A DNA stretch of 64,000 nt, taken from contig OZ240228.1 of NCBI GenBank assembly GCA_965197795.1, positions 1,302,001 to 1,366,000 on the forward strand, read 5' to 3'. Positions 15,737 through 24,439 of the stretch are shown here, in pieces. The stretch's first letter is position 1, and every line of letters begins with the position of its first letter. The translations under genes and the position numbers were made by a program. Below the pieces are notes generated by a model. The model was not told the DNA's origin. It saw nothing but the letters and a program-made list of their open reading frames with translations, and searched no databases. The stretch comes from WHTK01 sp965197795. GTDB lineage: Bacteria > Chloroflexota > Dehalococcoidia > DSTF01 > WHTK01.

Positions 15737-16335
15737 CGCTGTGCTTTCCGTCCGGCAATTGCCAGTAATAGGTGTCCCGCTCACAGCAGGTACGCTTGTG
15801 GCCCTCAATACTATCGGAGATGGCTCTCGCACGTTGCGTTGTCGCCGTCTGGCGGGAGAGCCGGCTGCTTTTGGAATGGGATCTATATCGATACCGGCGC
15901 GGCCGTTACGGCGCTGGCAGGCTGGGACGACGAAAATCTGGGAGTGCCGGCCGCGACTGCGAAGGCATCGCGTGACCTGAACGCTCGAGAGGCAGTGCTC
16001 TACCGTGAGGTAATGGCTCTCAAGCGTCGAGCCCTGACCGAAATTACCCGCCTCACGGAGCAGGACCCCCACCGCCAAGGGAGGTCATGCATCAGCCGAA
16101 GGAGAGCGGCCGGCACACAATCCCGCAGCCTTTCGCGCCGCACCGGAAACGCTGAGCCCCCGTTGGCGCGAATGGCCCACCCCGCAACGCCCTGGTTCCC
16201 TGGTTGAGTCCGACCACGAGGCCGGCCGGCGGGTTGTTCGGCGGCTTGCTCAACCAATCGCGTGAAAGACTACGTCTCGCAGTGCCAGAGGCTGGTGTGG
16301 CGCCTGATCAGCTGCGTCGCAGGGCTCAAGGCGCG
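15737..16335. other. Intergenic region, no supported gene
   Basis: About 600 bp between two minus-strand genes. A plus-strand frame around 15880-16100 reads a somewhat protein-like piece (AREAVLYREVMALKRRALTE), but it has no start signal, runs in from antisense sequence, and ends in Arg-rich noise. I see no hairpin with a T-run and no RNA gene. Confidence 0.4.
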
Positions 16336-17196
16336 TCAGTTGGATTCGAAGATACGGCCGAGGGTGACGATGAGGACGCCGACGACGCTAATCAGGCTGA
16401 ATTCGGCGACGACCGGCGCTTTGAGGTCGTTGTTGAGGTGATGCTGGACCAGGCCGGATGTGAGGTAGAAGACCAGGAGCAAGAAGACGCCCGCGAGATA
16501 GCTCTCAAGAGGTAGGAAATACAGCGCCCAGCGAGCCTGCGCCGCGACGATGCCCACGGCGGCGGCGAAAACGACCGCGCGTACCGGGTCGGCTTCCGAT
16601 TCGCGCAGCACCTCGACGGCGAGCAGCACACTGACAAGCCCAACCGTGAGGGCGGCGGGTACGAGGTCGACGTCGAAAGAGTAAACGACGGCGTAGAAGC
16701 CGAAAGCGGTGAGGAACGTGGCGAGGTTGAGCACGAATCGGGCGCCGGCGTACTTCGGGCTGTACGTCTCGACGGAGATGTACTCGGCGTACAGCACGGC
16801 GCCCATGATGCTGCCGGCGATTACGACGCCGGGAGCCGCCCAGTAACCCGTCAGCACGTCTTCGAGAAATAAGCCTGTTGCCAACGCCAGGAGCGTCGGG
16901 AGGAAGAGCAAGGGCGCGGTCCAGGCCACGTCGTCCTGCTCGATTGCCGAGGGATGAGTGCGCAGGATGCCATCCGTACCGAGCGCCACAAGCCCCGTAA
17001 CCATCAGCAGGATCCAGGGCCTGGTCGGCTCGACGGCGAGGAAGAGCGCCAGGCCGATGCCGTAAACGACCACGAGCAGCGGGATTCGCGTCGAGCTGAA
17101 GGGTGCGGCGGCCACGGGAAGGTTGGCCCCGCTTTCATACAGCGTCGAAGCGTTATCGATTACAGGGTCTGACCAGAGTTCGTTCTCAGACTGCAA
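16336..17196 (-). CDS. Integral membrane protein, DUF5656-like
   Basis: 286 residues with about eight hydrophobic helices from residue 37 to the end (IPLLVVVYGIGLALFLAVEP, WILLMVTGLVALGT, and so on) and no soluble domain. Size and pattern fit the DUF5656 family known from Chloroflexota and related phyla; this link is from memory of the pattern and is moderate. No catalytic motif. It lies about 100 bp downstream of mfd on the same strand and may be read through from it. Confidence 0.65.
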   Translation of the reverse strand: MQSENELWSDPVIDNASTLYESGANLPVAAAPFSSTRIPLLVVVYGIGLALFLAVEPTRPWILLMVTGLVALGTDGILRTHPSAIEQDDVAWTAPLLFLPTLLALATGLFLEDVLTGYWAAPGVVIAGSIMGAVLYAEYISVETYSPKYAGARFVLNLATFLTAFGFYAVVYSFDVDLVPAALTVGLVSVLLAVEVLRESEADPVRAVVFAAAVGIVAAQARWALYFLPLESYLAGVFLLLVFYLTSGLVQHHLNNDLKAPVVAEFSLISVVGVLIVTLGRIFESN

Positions 17197-17298
17197 TACG
17201 TGAACCAGCGCCCCCTGGAGCAGATTTGTCGTAGTGGATGCGAAACGGGGCGCTCAAAGACCCTGGAATTGTAACGAGGCGTCGGCAGGGGGAGCAAG

Positions 17299-20200
17299 CT
17301 AAACGACGTTGGCCTGCGCCGGCGTGATCGCCGCAAGGGCGCGGACGACGGCCTCACGCCAGCCCTCACCGATGAAGTCGCGGTTGAGGCGCATCTGATG
17401 GCTTAGCACAGTGGTGTGCGGCGGCGCCCGCCGCTCGACCGCCTCACGGTCCAGCGAGAGGCCCGGCAGCAGGCGGATTACCATATCATCGCCCTGGACC
17501 TGGATAGTGCCGACTCCGGCCTGCATGGCGAGGAGCCGCAAGCGCAGGACCCAGAGCAGATTACGCGCGGAGGCCGGCAGCTCGCCGAAGCGGTCGCGCA
17601 GCTCGCTTTCGATCGTAGCGGCTTCGTCGTCGCTCGCCGCCTGCGACAGGCGCTGGTAGACGGCGAGGCGCAGGTTGAGGTCCGGGATGTACCCGGTCGG
17701 CAGGTAAGCCGTCAACGGCAAGTCGAGCGTGACCGCGGGCCGCGACGAGGTCGGCGGTGGCGGCGGCTCGCCGCGGTCGAGAGCTTTCAGGCGCTCGACC
17801 GCCTCTCCAAGCAGCCGTACGTAGAGGTCGAAGCCGACGGCGGCCATGTGGCCGCTCTGCTCGGAGCCCAGCAGGTTGCCTGCACCGCGGATCTCGAGGT
17901 CTCGCAGCGCGATCTGCATGCCGGCGCCGAGCTCCGCGGCCTCGAAGACGGCTTGCAGGCGGCGTTGGGCGACCTCAGAGAGCGCATGGCCGCGGTCGTA
18001 GAGCAGGTAGGCGTAGGCCCGGACTGTGCTGCGACCGACGCGGCCGCGTAGCTGGTAGAGCTGAGCCAGCCCGAGGCGGTCGGACTGGTTGATCACGATC
18101 GTGTTCGCGTTGGGGATATCGAGGCCGGACTCGATGATCGTGGTGCAGACGAGGACGTCGATCTCGCCCCGCGCGAAGGCCAGCATGGTGCGCTCGAGTA
18201 TGTCCTCGGGCATCTGCCCGTGCCCGATGCCGATTTCAGCCTCCGGCACGAGCTTGCGCAGGCGCTCGGTGACGAGCTCGATGTTGTAGACGCGGTTGTG
18301 GACGAAGAACACCTGCCCGCCTCGCTCAAGCTCGCGGCGGATCGCTTCGCGGACGATCTGGTCGTCGGATTCGAGGACGTAGGTGCGGATCGGCGAGCGG
18401 TCCTCCGGCGCCGTCATCATGTTCGAGAGGTCGCGGATGCCGACCAGCGACATGTGCAGCGTGCGCGGGATCGGCGTTGCCGAGAGCGTCAAGACGTCGA
18501 CCTCCTTGCGCATCTGCTTGAGGCGCTCCTTATGGGCGACGCCGAAGCGCTGCTCCTCGTCGATGACCATGAGGCCGAGCTTCTTGAACTCGACGTCGCG
18601 CTGCAGAATGCGGTGCGTGCCGATGAGGATGTCAACGCTGCCTTCGGCGACCTCGCGGACGACTTCGTGAGCCTCCTTGTCGCTGAGGAATCGGGAGAGC
18701 ATCTCGACGCGGGCGGGCAGCGAGGCGAGCCGCTCCTTGAACGTGTTGTAGTGCTGCTGGGCCAGGACCGTAGTCGGTACGAGCACCGCGACTTGGTAGC
18801 CGTCCATGACGGCCTTGAAGGCGGCTCGGACCGCGACCTCCGTCTTGCCGAAGCCGACGTCGCCGCAGATCAGGCGGTCCATGGGGCGCGGCTGCTCCAT
18901 GTCGGTTTTGACGGAGGAGATGGCGGCGACCTGGTCGGGCGTCTCGACATAAGGGAAGGACGCCTCCAGCTCCTGCTGCCACGGCGTATCGGCGCTGAAA
19001 GCGTGACCGTCAAGCACCTGACGCGACGCGTAGAGGTCGAGCAGGTCACGGGCCACGTCGGCCACGGCGCGGCGTACGCGCTCCCGGGCGCGTGACCACT
19101 CGCCGGAGCCGAGACGCGTGAGGCCAGGGCTGTAGTCTCCGGGGCCGACGTAGCGGGCAACCCGGTCATACTGGTCGACGGGGACGAAGAGCCGGTCCCC
19201 TTGCGCGTAAGTCAGCTCGAGAAACTCTCGCTCGACGCCCTCGACCTCGCGCACGACCATGCCCGCGAAGCGAGCGATGCCATGCTCGAGGTGGACGACG
19301 TAGTCCCCGGGGGAGAGGTCGGCGACGAGGTTCGAGCGGTCCGGGCCTGCCTGCCGCAGGGCTCGGCGCTGCTTGACGAACCCGAACACCTCGGCGTCGG
19401 TGAGGAACGTGAGGCCGGATCGAAGGGGCCTGGGTAGAGCCCCGCCTGGTTCGACAGGCTCACCACGAACGGGTTGGAGGGGCTCACCACGAGCGGGTTG
19501 GTCTACAGGGCTCCGCAGCGTCCAGCCGTGGGGAAGAGCGCCACGCAGCAGCTGAATGACGCCGGGCCGCAACTCGGGGGTGTCTTCCACCAAGCTCACG
19601 GGCAGACCTTCATCGCCGAGAAGCGTGTTCAGGCGGGATGCCTGCTGCGAGACGATGACCATGCTCTCGCCGCGCCGCGTGAGGTCCGCGAGTTCGGAGG
19701 CGAGGGCGCGGACCCGGCCGCCAAAGCCGGGCGCGGGTGTCAGCGGCGGCCGCAGCGTATTGACAGAGGAATTCGGCAGCTCGATCGGCGCATCGGCCGT
19801 GGCGAAGCGCGACAACTCTATAGCGCCGTGACGTTCCAGCTCGGGTTGAAGGTCGCTCCAGTTGGCTTGTGCCGCCGGCAGGCCGATCGGCAGCTCGCCG
19901 CGTGCCTCGCGCTCGATACGCATCGTCGCGGTCTCTGCCACGTATTCGTCCAGGGCGCGAGACAGGTCCATCGGTTCGTCGAGGAGGACGGTGGCGGTCT
20001 CGGGCAGGTGATCCAGGAGCGAGTACGGCGAGAGCAACGCCGGCAGGAAGGCGGGACTGACCGGAAGGATCCCCCGGGCGAGATTCTCCAGCTCCTCGCG
20101 GAGGCGTGCCTCGGCCTCTTCTGCGCAGGCCGAGAAATCGAGCTCGCGAGTGAGTTCGGCCGCCAGGCCGGCGTTCGGACTGACCTCGGCCGCTGCGCCC

Positions 20201-20856
20201 AGGCCGATGGCTTCAACCCGCTCGCGCGAACGCTGGGTGTCGACGTCGAACTCCCGGATGCTCTCGACCTCGGCCCCGAAGAACTCGATGCGAGAAGGGG
20301 TTTCTGCCTGGGGCGGGAACACGTCGACGATGCCACCGCGCCGCGCCGCCTGGCCGGGGGCTTCCACGAGGCTGACGACTTCGAACCCTGCCGCCTGAAG
20401 GCCGCGCAGCAGATCGTCCGGGTCAACACGATCGCCGATCGCGATGCGGGACACGGCGCCGCGGGCGGCCGCGGGCGATAGGGTGCGCTGCGCAACCGCC
20501 TCGACGCTGGCGACGACGATCGCATTCTCGCCCGCACCCAGGGCCGACAGGGCCTCGATACGGGTTCGGACATCCCAGGGGTCCTCGGCGGCGCGTTCAT
20601 AGGGCAGGGCGTCGCGTTGGGGATAGACGCGGACGCGGCGTTGCGCGTCGGGCCCAAGCCATGCGCCGAGCTCCTCCGCCAGGTCCTGTGCGCGCGAGGT
20701 CCTGGGCACGATGACGAGTACGGGGCCCGGTGCGCCGCGCGCCAGGGCCGCGATGACCGCGGGGCGCGCGGCGTCGCCGACGCCGATGCGGCTCCCGGGG
20801 GCGGCGCCGAGCAGAGACGCCTCTACTGGCTCAAGAATGCGAGAAAGGTCTACCAC
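17299..20856 (-). CDS. mfd: Transcription-repair coupling factor Mfd
   Basis: 1185 residues. It removes stalled RNA polymerase and recruits UvrA. In order: the UvrB-homology region (about 1-340); the RNA polymerase interaction domain (LSPGDYVVHLEHGIARFAGM, DRLFVPVDQYDRVARYVG); the translocase with Walker A GDVGFGKTEVAVRAAF, Walker B VIDEEQRFGVAHKERL, TTIIESGLDIPNANTIVI and QLRGRVGRS; and the carboxy-terminal TRCF domain. Residues about 452-470 (QPARGEPLQPVRGEPVEPG) are an in-frame insertion encoded by a repeated DNA element, in a loop before LTFLTDAEVFGF. The start is a GTG. There is no close upstream partner, so it probably has its own promoter. Confidence 0.98.
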   Translation of the reverse strand: MVDLSRILEPVEASLLGAAPGSRIGVGDAARPAVIAALARGAPGPVLVIVPRTSRAQDLAEELGAWLGPDAQRRVRVYPQRDALPYERAAEDPWDVRTRIEALSALGAGENAIVVASVEAVAQRTLSPAAARGAVSRIAIGDRVDPDDLLRGLQAAGFEVVSLVEAPGQAARRGGIVDVFPPQAETPSRIEFFGAEVESIREFDVDTQRSRERVEAIGLGAAAEVSPNAGLAAELTRELDFSACAEEAEARLREELENLARGILPVSPAFLPALLSPYSLLDHLPETATVLLDEPMDLSRALDEYVAETATMRIEREARGELPIGLPAAQANWSDLQPELERHGAIELSRFATADAPIELPNSSVNTLRPPLTPAPGFGGRVRALASELADLTRRGESMVIVSQQASRLNTLLGDEGLPVSLVEDTPELRPGVIQLLRGALPHGWTLRSPVDQPARGEPLQPVRGEPVEPGGALPRPLRSGLTFLTDAEVFGFVKQRRALRQAGPDRSNLVADLSPGDYVVHLEHGIARFAGMVVREVEGVEREFLELTYAQGDRLFVPVDQYDRVARYVGPGDYSPGLTRLGSGEWSRARERVRRAVADVARDLLDLYASRQVLDGHAFSADTPWQQELEASFPYVETPDQVAAISSVKTDMEQPRPMDRLICGDVGFGKTEVAVRAAFKAVMDGYQVAVLVPTTVLAQQHYNTFKERLASLPARVEMLSRFLSDKEAHEVVREVAEGSVDILIGTHRILQRDVEFKKLGLMVIDEEQRFGVAHKERLKQMRKEVDVLTLSATPIPRTLHMSLVGIRDLSNMMTAPEDRSPIRTYVLESDDQIVREAIRRELERGGQVFFVHNRVYNIELVTERLRKLVPEAEIGIGHGQMPEDILERTMLAFARGEIDVLVCTTIIESGLDIPNANTIVINQSDRLGLAQLYQLRGRVGRSTVRAYAYLLYDRGHALSEVAQRRLQAVFEAAELGAGMQIALRDLEIRGAGNLLGSEQSGHMAAVGFDLYVRLLGEAVERLKALDRGEPPPPPTSSRPAVTLDLPLTAYLPTGYIPDLNLRLAVYQRLSQAASDDEAATIESELRDRFGELPASARNLLWVLRLRLLAMQAGVGTIQVQGDDMVIRLLPGLSLDREAVERRAPPHTTVLSHQMRLNRDFIGEGWREAVVRALAAITPAQANVV
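19457..19501. repeat. REP-like repeat inserted in frame in mfd
   Basis: Two 21-bp copies, differing at one base and 24 bp apart, share GGCTCACCACGA-C-GGGTTGG-type sequence; the first copy is preceded by GGTTCGACA. The TTCGACAGGCTCACCACGAA word is a common short interspersed repeat in several bacterial lineages. The 24-bp period preserves the reading frame, so mfd stays open through it. Confidence 0.8.
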
Positions 20857-20964
20857 CGCACGCCAAACGGCCCCTCACGATACGTGGGGGCTGATTTTCC
20901 CTGCACCGCGCAGGGCTCTAACCCAGTGTAACGCTCGGCGCGGGATGGCGGTTAATCGAGCAAC

Positions 20965-21342
20965 TCAGCCGGCGGACCAGCCACCAAAGTCCAATTGATC
21001 GGAGAGATGAACGTAGAGGAGGCGGACCGGGCCTTCGAGGTCTCGCGTAAAGTGACCCCGGCCCGCGAGATCGTCGGCGATAAACGTGTCACCAGGGCCG
21101 AATCGGGCCTTAGAGCCATCGCTTACCTCGATTTCGAGAACGCCGGTGAGCACCGCGACCAGCTGGCGACGCGGCGCGTGGTGCCAGTCCTGCGGCTCGA
21201 GCGCGTCCGAGAGGCCGAATGCAGTTTCTGTTGCCGGGAGCCAGTCCGAGTATGCTCGTCGCTGAGCCGTATCAAGGGGCAGGTCCAGCTCCTCGAAGTG
21301 TGATTCGCCGTCGTCACCGGTGCAAATGCGCGTGACCTTCAC
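20965..21342 (-). CDS. Cupin-domain protein
   Basis: 125 residues. A small beta-barrel with cupin features: the first motif region DWHHAPRRQLVAVLTGVLEI EVSDG and the second FGPGDTFIADDLAGRGHFTR, supplying candidate metal ligands (HH, and His in GRGHFT). The enzyme role is unknown. The GTG start overlaps the pth stop (GTGA), which makes it the last gene of the cysteine desulfurase-unknown-pth-cupin run. Close relatives are often annotated only as cupin proteins. Confidence 0.8.
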   Translation of the reverse strand: MKVTRICTGDDGESHFEELDLPLDTAQRRAYSDWLPATETAFGLSDALEPQDWHHAPRRQLVAVLTGVLEIEVSDGSKARFGPGDTFIADDLAGRGHFTRDLEGPVRLLYVHLSDQLDFGGWSAG

Positions 21343-21962
21343 TTCGTACCTCCATCGCCGTCTGATGAGCGATTGTAAGCCTCCATAGCACGCTCCCAGT
21401 CGTCGCGAATCACGGCTTCGACAGCGTCGCAGGCGCGGTCGATGGCGGATTCGAGAACCAGGAGCGATTCAACCGAAGGCGCCGCGAGAACGTGGCGGAT
21501 CACGACGTCCGGATCCCAGGAGGGCAGACCCTTGTCGTAAGGACGGCCAATTCCAATCCGGATGCGTCCAAATTCACTGCCCGCGACGTCAATGATCGAT
21601 TTGAGGCCGTTGTTGCCGCCGTGCGAGCCGTTGGGTCGCATGCGGATGCGTCCCTCAGGCAGGTCGAGCTCGTCGTAGATGACGATGATCCCGGCCGGCC
21701 TCACGCGCTCCTTGGTCATGAAGCGCTGTACCGCACGCCCGCTGCTGTTGTAGAAGGTCTGTGGCTTGAGCACGATAACGTCGGCGTCGTAGATGCGTCC
21801 GCGGCCGGCGTCGGCAAGGTTGCGTTGCCAGAAGCGCGGGCCCTGGAGGCGGATGGCATGCCGCCTAGCCAGCGCGTCGATGGCGCGGAAGCCGATGTTG
21901 TGGCGACTCGCCGTGTATTTTGCGCCGGGGTTGCCGAGTCCGACGACCAGGTAGTCGGTCAC
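21339..21962 (-). CDS. pth: Peptidyl-tRNA hydrolase
   Basis: 207 residues. It releases peptides from tRNA after ribosome drop-off. The catalytic set is present: the Asn in VVGLGNPGAKYT, the catalytic His in SRHNIGFRAID, Asp in IVIYDELDLPEGRIRM, and Asn in GSHGGNNGLKSI. Length is normal with a slightly long tail (NRSSDGDGGTK). The GTG start overlaps the stop of the upstream unknown gene, and its own stop overlaps the cupin start, so translation is tightly coupled. Confidence 0.97.
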   Translation of the reverse strand: MTDYLVVGLGNPGAKYTASRHNIGFRAIDALARRHAIRLQGPRFWQRNLADAGRGRIYDADVIVLKPQTFYNSSGRAVQRFMTKERVRPAGIIVIYDELDLPEGRIRMRPNGSHGGNNGLKSIIDVAGSEFGRIRIGIGRPYDKGLPSWDPDVVIRHVLAAPSVESLLVLESAIDRACDAVEAVIRDDWERAMEAYNRSSDGDGGTK

Positions 21963-23110
21963 GCGTCGTCGTCCTCGCGCCGGAGCTCGACTGCGCCGTT
22001 GTTGCTCTGCAACTCTTCCTGCAGGAGACGACGGAACTCGCCGACCGCATCCTCGAGGTTGTCCGCTGTGACCTCGGGGAAGGTCCGCGCCAGGTTTTCG
22101 AAGATTGACGGCGTGGGCGGCGGCGACTCCAGCAGGTCCTGGAGGAAGGCGACGAGGCCGTCGTCAAGAACGGCTGCCAGGCCGGCAAGGTCACTGGCTT
22201 GCACGACCTCAATGAAGCGATCGAGACGGTCGCTGCCGGAGCGGCCTGAGCGCGCCAGCAAACGGCTGACCACGCGCTGGGCGAGCCTCGCCTGCTGGCT
22301 TTGCAGGCCACGCTGAATCGCCTGCGTGACTCGCTCAGCATCGGCTGTCGGCGGCTCCTCGCCGATGTGATAGGCACAGTAGGGGCAGACCGGCTCGGTT
22401 TGTAGAGTCGTGGCGAGGTCGTCGGACGTGGCCGGGCAGGCAAACAGCGCTTCCAGCTCGCGGTACTGCGTCAGTGCGGCCTGCGCCTGCGGAGCGCCGA
22501 GTCTTTGCAGCGTGTTGAGGCGTTCCAGGGCCGCGACTTGCGTCTGTATTGCGTCGATCCGAAGCGCGATCTCGGAGATGGCGGCGTGATAGGCGGCATG
22601 ACGAGAAACGTAGAGCGGCGCGTAGGCCTGCTTCCAGATGTCGATCGTGTCGACCAGCCAGGCGCTGCGGCCGGGCTCGCGCCAGAGCGTGGCGAAGGTG
22701 TTGCCATCGAGCAGCGCTGCCTGGTTGACGGCGAGCTCCGGGTTGGCGGAAGCGGGCATCCCGGCCGCCTCGAGGTAGGCGCGTGCTTCGAGCAGGGCGA
22801 GTGTGGACTCGGCGTCGCGTTCGAGGCAGCGTGCGAAGAAAAGCGCTTCGCGGAAGCGCTGCGGTGACTCGAATCGGATCGCGACGTCGGACAGCGCCGC
22901 TTCGAGGCTGGGCCGCTCCGCGAATGAGGAGATGGCGTCAAGCGCCTGGGCGGCGATGGGACCTTCGGCCGCCAGGGGACGGCATCGCTCGAGGAGTCTG
23001 CTGAGCATACTCAGCGGCTCTGCATCGGAGACCGTCGTGCTCTCGCCGGCAAGCGCTTCGTAGAGCGCGTCCTGGTACTGGCGAGAGCGGGCTGAGAAGT
23101 CGGACGTCAT
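21959..23110 (-). CDS. Unknown helical protein with a CxxC zinc site
   Basis: 383 residues, mostly alpha-helical, no membrane segments. Near residue 270 it has FACPATSDD and then PVCPYCAYHIGEEPPT, a likely zinc knuckle. The stretch WKQAYAPLYVSRHAAYHAAI to ALFACP resembles part of DUF6079-type proteins, large ATPase-like proteins found in some phage-defence loci, but no ATPase domain is here. The carboxy end is acidic. It sits between cysteine desulfurase and pth with a 4-bp overlap to pth, a surprising place. Function unknown; the DUF6079 link is an inference from the pattern. Confidence 0.8.
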   Translation of the reverse strand: MTSDFSARSRQYQDALYEALAGESTTVSDAEPLSMLSRLLERCRPLAAEGPIAAQALDAISSFAERPSLEAALSDVAIRFESPQRFREALFFARCLERDAESTLALLEARAYLEAAGMPASANPELAVNQAALLDGNTFATLWREPGRSAWLVDTIDIWKQAYAPLYVSRHAAYHAAISEIALRIDAIQTQVAALERLNTLQRLGAPQAQAALTQYRELEALFACPATSDDLATTLQTEPVCPYCAYHIGEEPPTADAERVTQAIQRGLQSQQARLAQRVVSRLLARSGRSGSDRLDRFIEVVQASDLAGLAAVLDDGLVAFLQDLLESPPPTPSIFENLARTFPEVTADNLEDAVGEFRRLLQEELQSNNGAVELRREDDDA

Positions 23111-23155
23111 GCGCGGTAATACTACAGAGAGCCGCTGCGGAGCGCAGTTTTACGC

Positions 23156-24328
23156 CTAGCCGGCGGCGGCTATGGGCCGAAGTTGCTGAATGACTCGGGG
23201 CAGGATGGCGATAACGTGATCGACCTCCTCGTCCGTTGTTTCCAGGGAGAGGGAGAGTCGCAGGCCGCCGACGACATCTGGCATGCCAAGCCCCATCGCG
23301 AGCAGGACGTGAGACGGCTCCCAGGTGGAGGAGCCGCAAGCGGCCCCGGCAGAAGCCGCGATGCCTTCCTTGTCCAGAGCGCGGACCAGTTCATCGCCCC
23401 GGACGCCGCGAAAACTGATGCTCACGTTGCTGGAGAGGCGGTCGACCGTGTCACCGGCGAGGAGTGCATCAGGGATGCGGTCTATTAGCGCTTCGGTTAA
23501 CTTATCGCGGAGACGGGTCGTAGATTCAACGTAGGCAGGGCGCTGCTCCTCGGCGGAAGTCAGTGCGACGGCCTGGCCGACTATGCCGGCGACGTTCTCG
23601 GTGCCGGCGCGGCGCTGTCTCTCCTGGCCGCCACCCGTCAGTTGAGAGACGAAGGGGATGCCTCGGCGGATGTAGAGCACGCCGGTGCCCTTGGGTCCGC
23701 CGAACTTGTGCCCCGATAGGCTGAGGAGGTCAACGCCCAGGCTGTCGACGTCGATGGGGAGGGCGCCGGGCGCCTGTACGGAGTCGGAGTGCACCGGAAT
23801 GCGCTTCCGCAAGGCGCGGGCGCGCTCGCCGGCGAGGCGCGCGATCTCGGCCACGGGTTGGAGCGTCCCGACCTCGTTATTGGCCTGCATGACCGAGACG
23901 AGAACCGTGTGGTCCGTGATCGCGTTGGCGACCGCCTCAGGCGCGACCCGTCCCAGACGGTCGACCGGGAGCGTCGTCACTTCGAAGCCAAACTGCTCGA
24001 GATAGTTGCAGGTGTGCAGGACCGCGTCGTGCTCCACTTCGGTGGTAACGATGTGGTTGCCAGCGCCGGACTTGCGCATCGCGAAGGCAACACCTTTGAG
24101 AGCCGTGTTGATCGACTCGGTGCCACCGCTGGTGAACACGATATCCGAGGTGCGGCAGCCGAGTACCTGGCCGACGGCCTGGCGCGCGTCATCGATGGCT
24201 TTCTGGGCCTGTCGCGCGATCGAGTACGCGGCGGAAGCATTGCCGTAGTCCTGCCGCAGGTAGGGCAGCATGGCTTCGAAGGCGCTTGGGTTGAGCGGCG
24301 AGGTGGCGGCGTAATCGAGGTAGATCAT
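23156..24328 (-). CDS. Cysteine desulfurase (IscS/NifS family)
   Basis: 390 residues. A PLP enzyme that takes sulfur from cysteine for Fe-S clusters and thiolated RNA. MIYLDYAATSPLNPSAFEAM starts the fold; the histidine in TTEVEHDAVLHTC stacks on PLP; the Schiff-base lysine is in LSLSGHKFGGPKGTGVLYI; the active cysteine lies in ASAGAACGSSTWEPSHVL. The WEPSHVL context is typical of class I enzymes. No iscU or mnm gene is adjacent in the window. A good sigma-70 type promoter lies 30 bp upstream, and this gene probably leads the run through the cupin gene. Confidence 0.95.
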   Translation of the reverse strand: MIYLDYAATSPLNPSAFEAMLPYLRQDYGNASAAYSIARQAQKAIDDARQAVGQVLGCRTSDIVFTSGGTESINTALKGVAFAMRKSGAGNHIVTTEVEHDAVLHTCNYLEQFGFEVTTLPVDRLGRVAPEAVANAITDHTVLVSVMQANNEVGTLQPVAEIARLAGERARALRKRIPVHSDSVQAPGALPIDVDSLGVDLLSLSGHKFGGPKGTGVLYIRRGIPFVSQLTGGGQERQRRAGTENVAGIVGQAVALTSAEEQRPAYVESTTRLRDKLTEALIDRIPDALLAGDTVDRLSSNVSISFRGVRGDELVRALDKEGIAASAGAACGSSTWEPSHVLLAMGLGMPDVVGGLRLSLSLETTDEEVDHVIAILPRVIQQLRPIAAAG

Positions 24329-24357
24329 GAACGGGCCGCCGGGTTCCTCACGAGTTC

Positions 24358-24386
24358 AACTTAGCTTCGGCTGCGGACGCTGTCAA
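24358..24386 (-). promoter_or_regulatory. Promoter of the cysteine desulfurase operon
   Basis: On the minus strand, TTGACA (24386-24381), a 17-bp spacer, and TAAGTT (24363-24358), 30 bp from the ATG. The -35 box is a perfect consensus; the -10 matches in the key positions only. Confidence 0.6.
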
Positions 24387-24439
24387 TTTTTACTGCGGCA
24401 GGCGCAACGGTGCTTCGTGGCCACGAAAGCGTTCGCAAA

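Noticed and set aside
15056..16207. 383-codon plus-strand open frame
   Set aside because: Its first half is antisense to the S51-like gene and the rest has no recognisable family; only a short protein-like part near 15880-16100.
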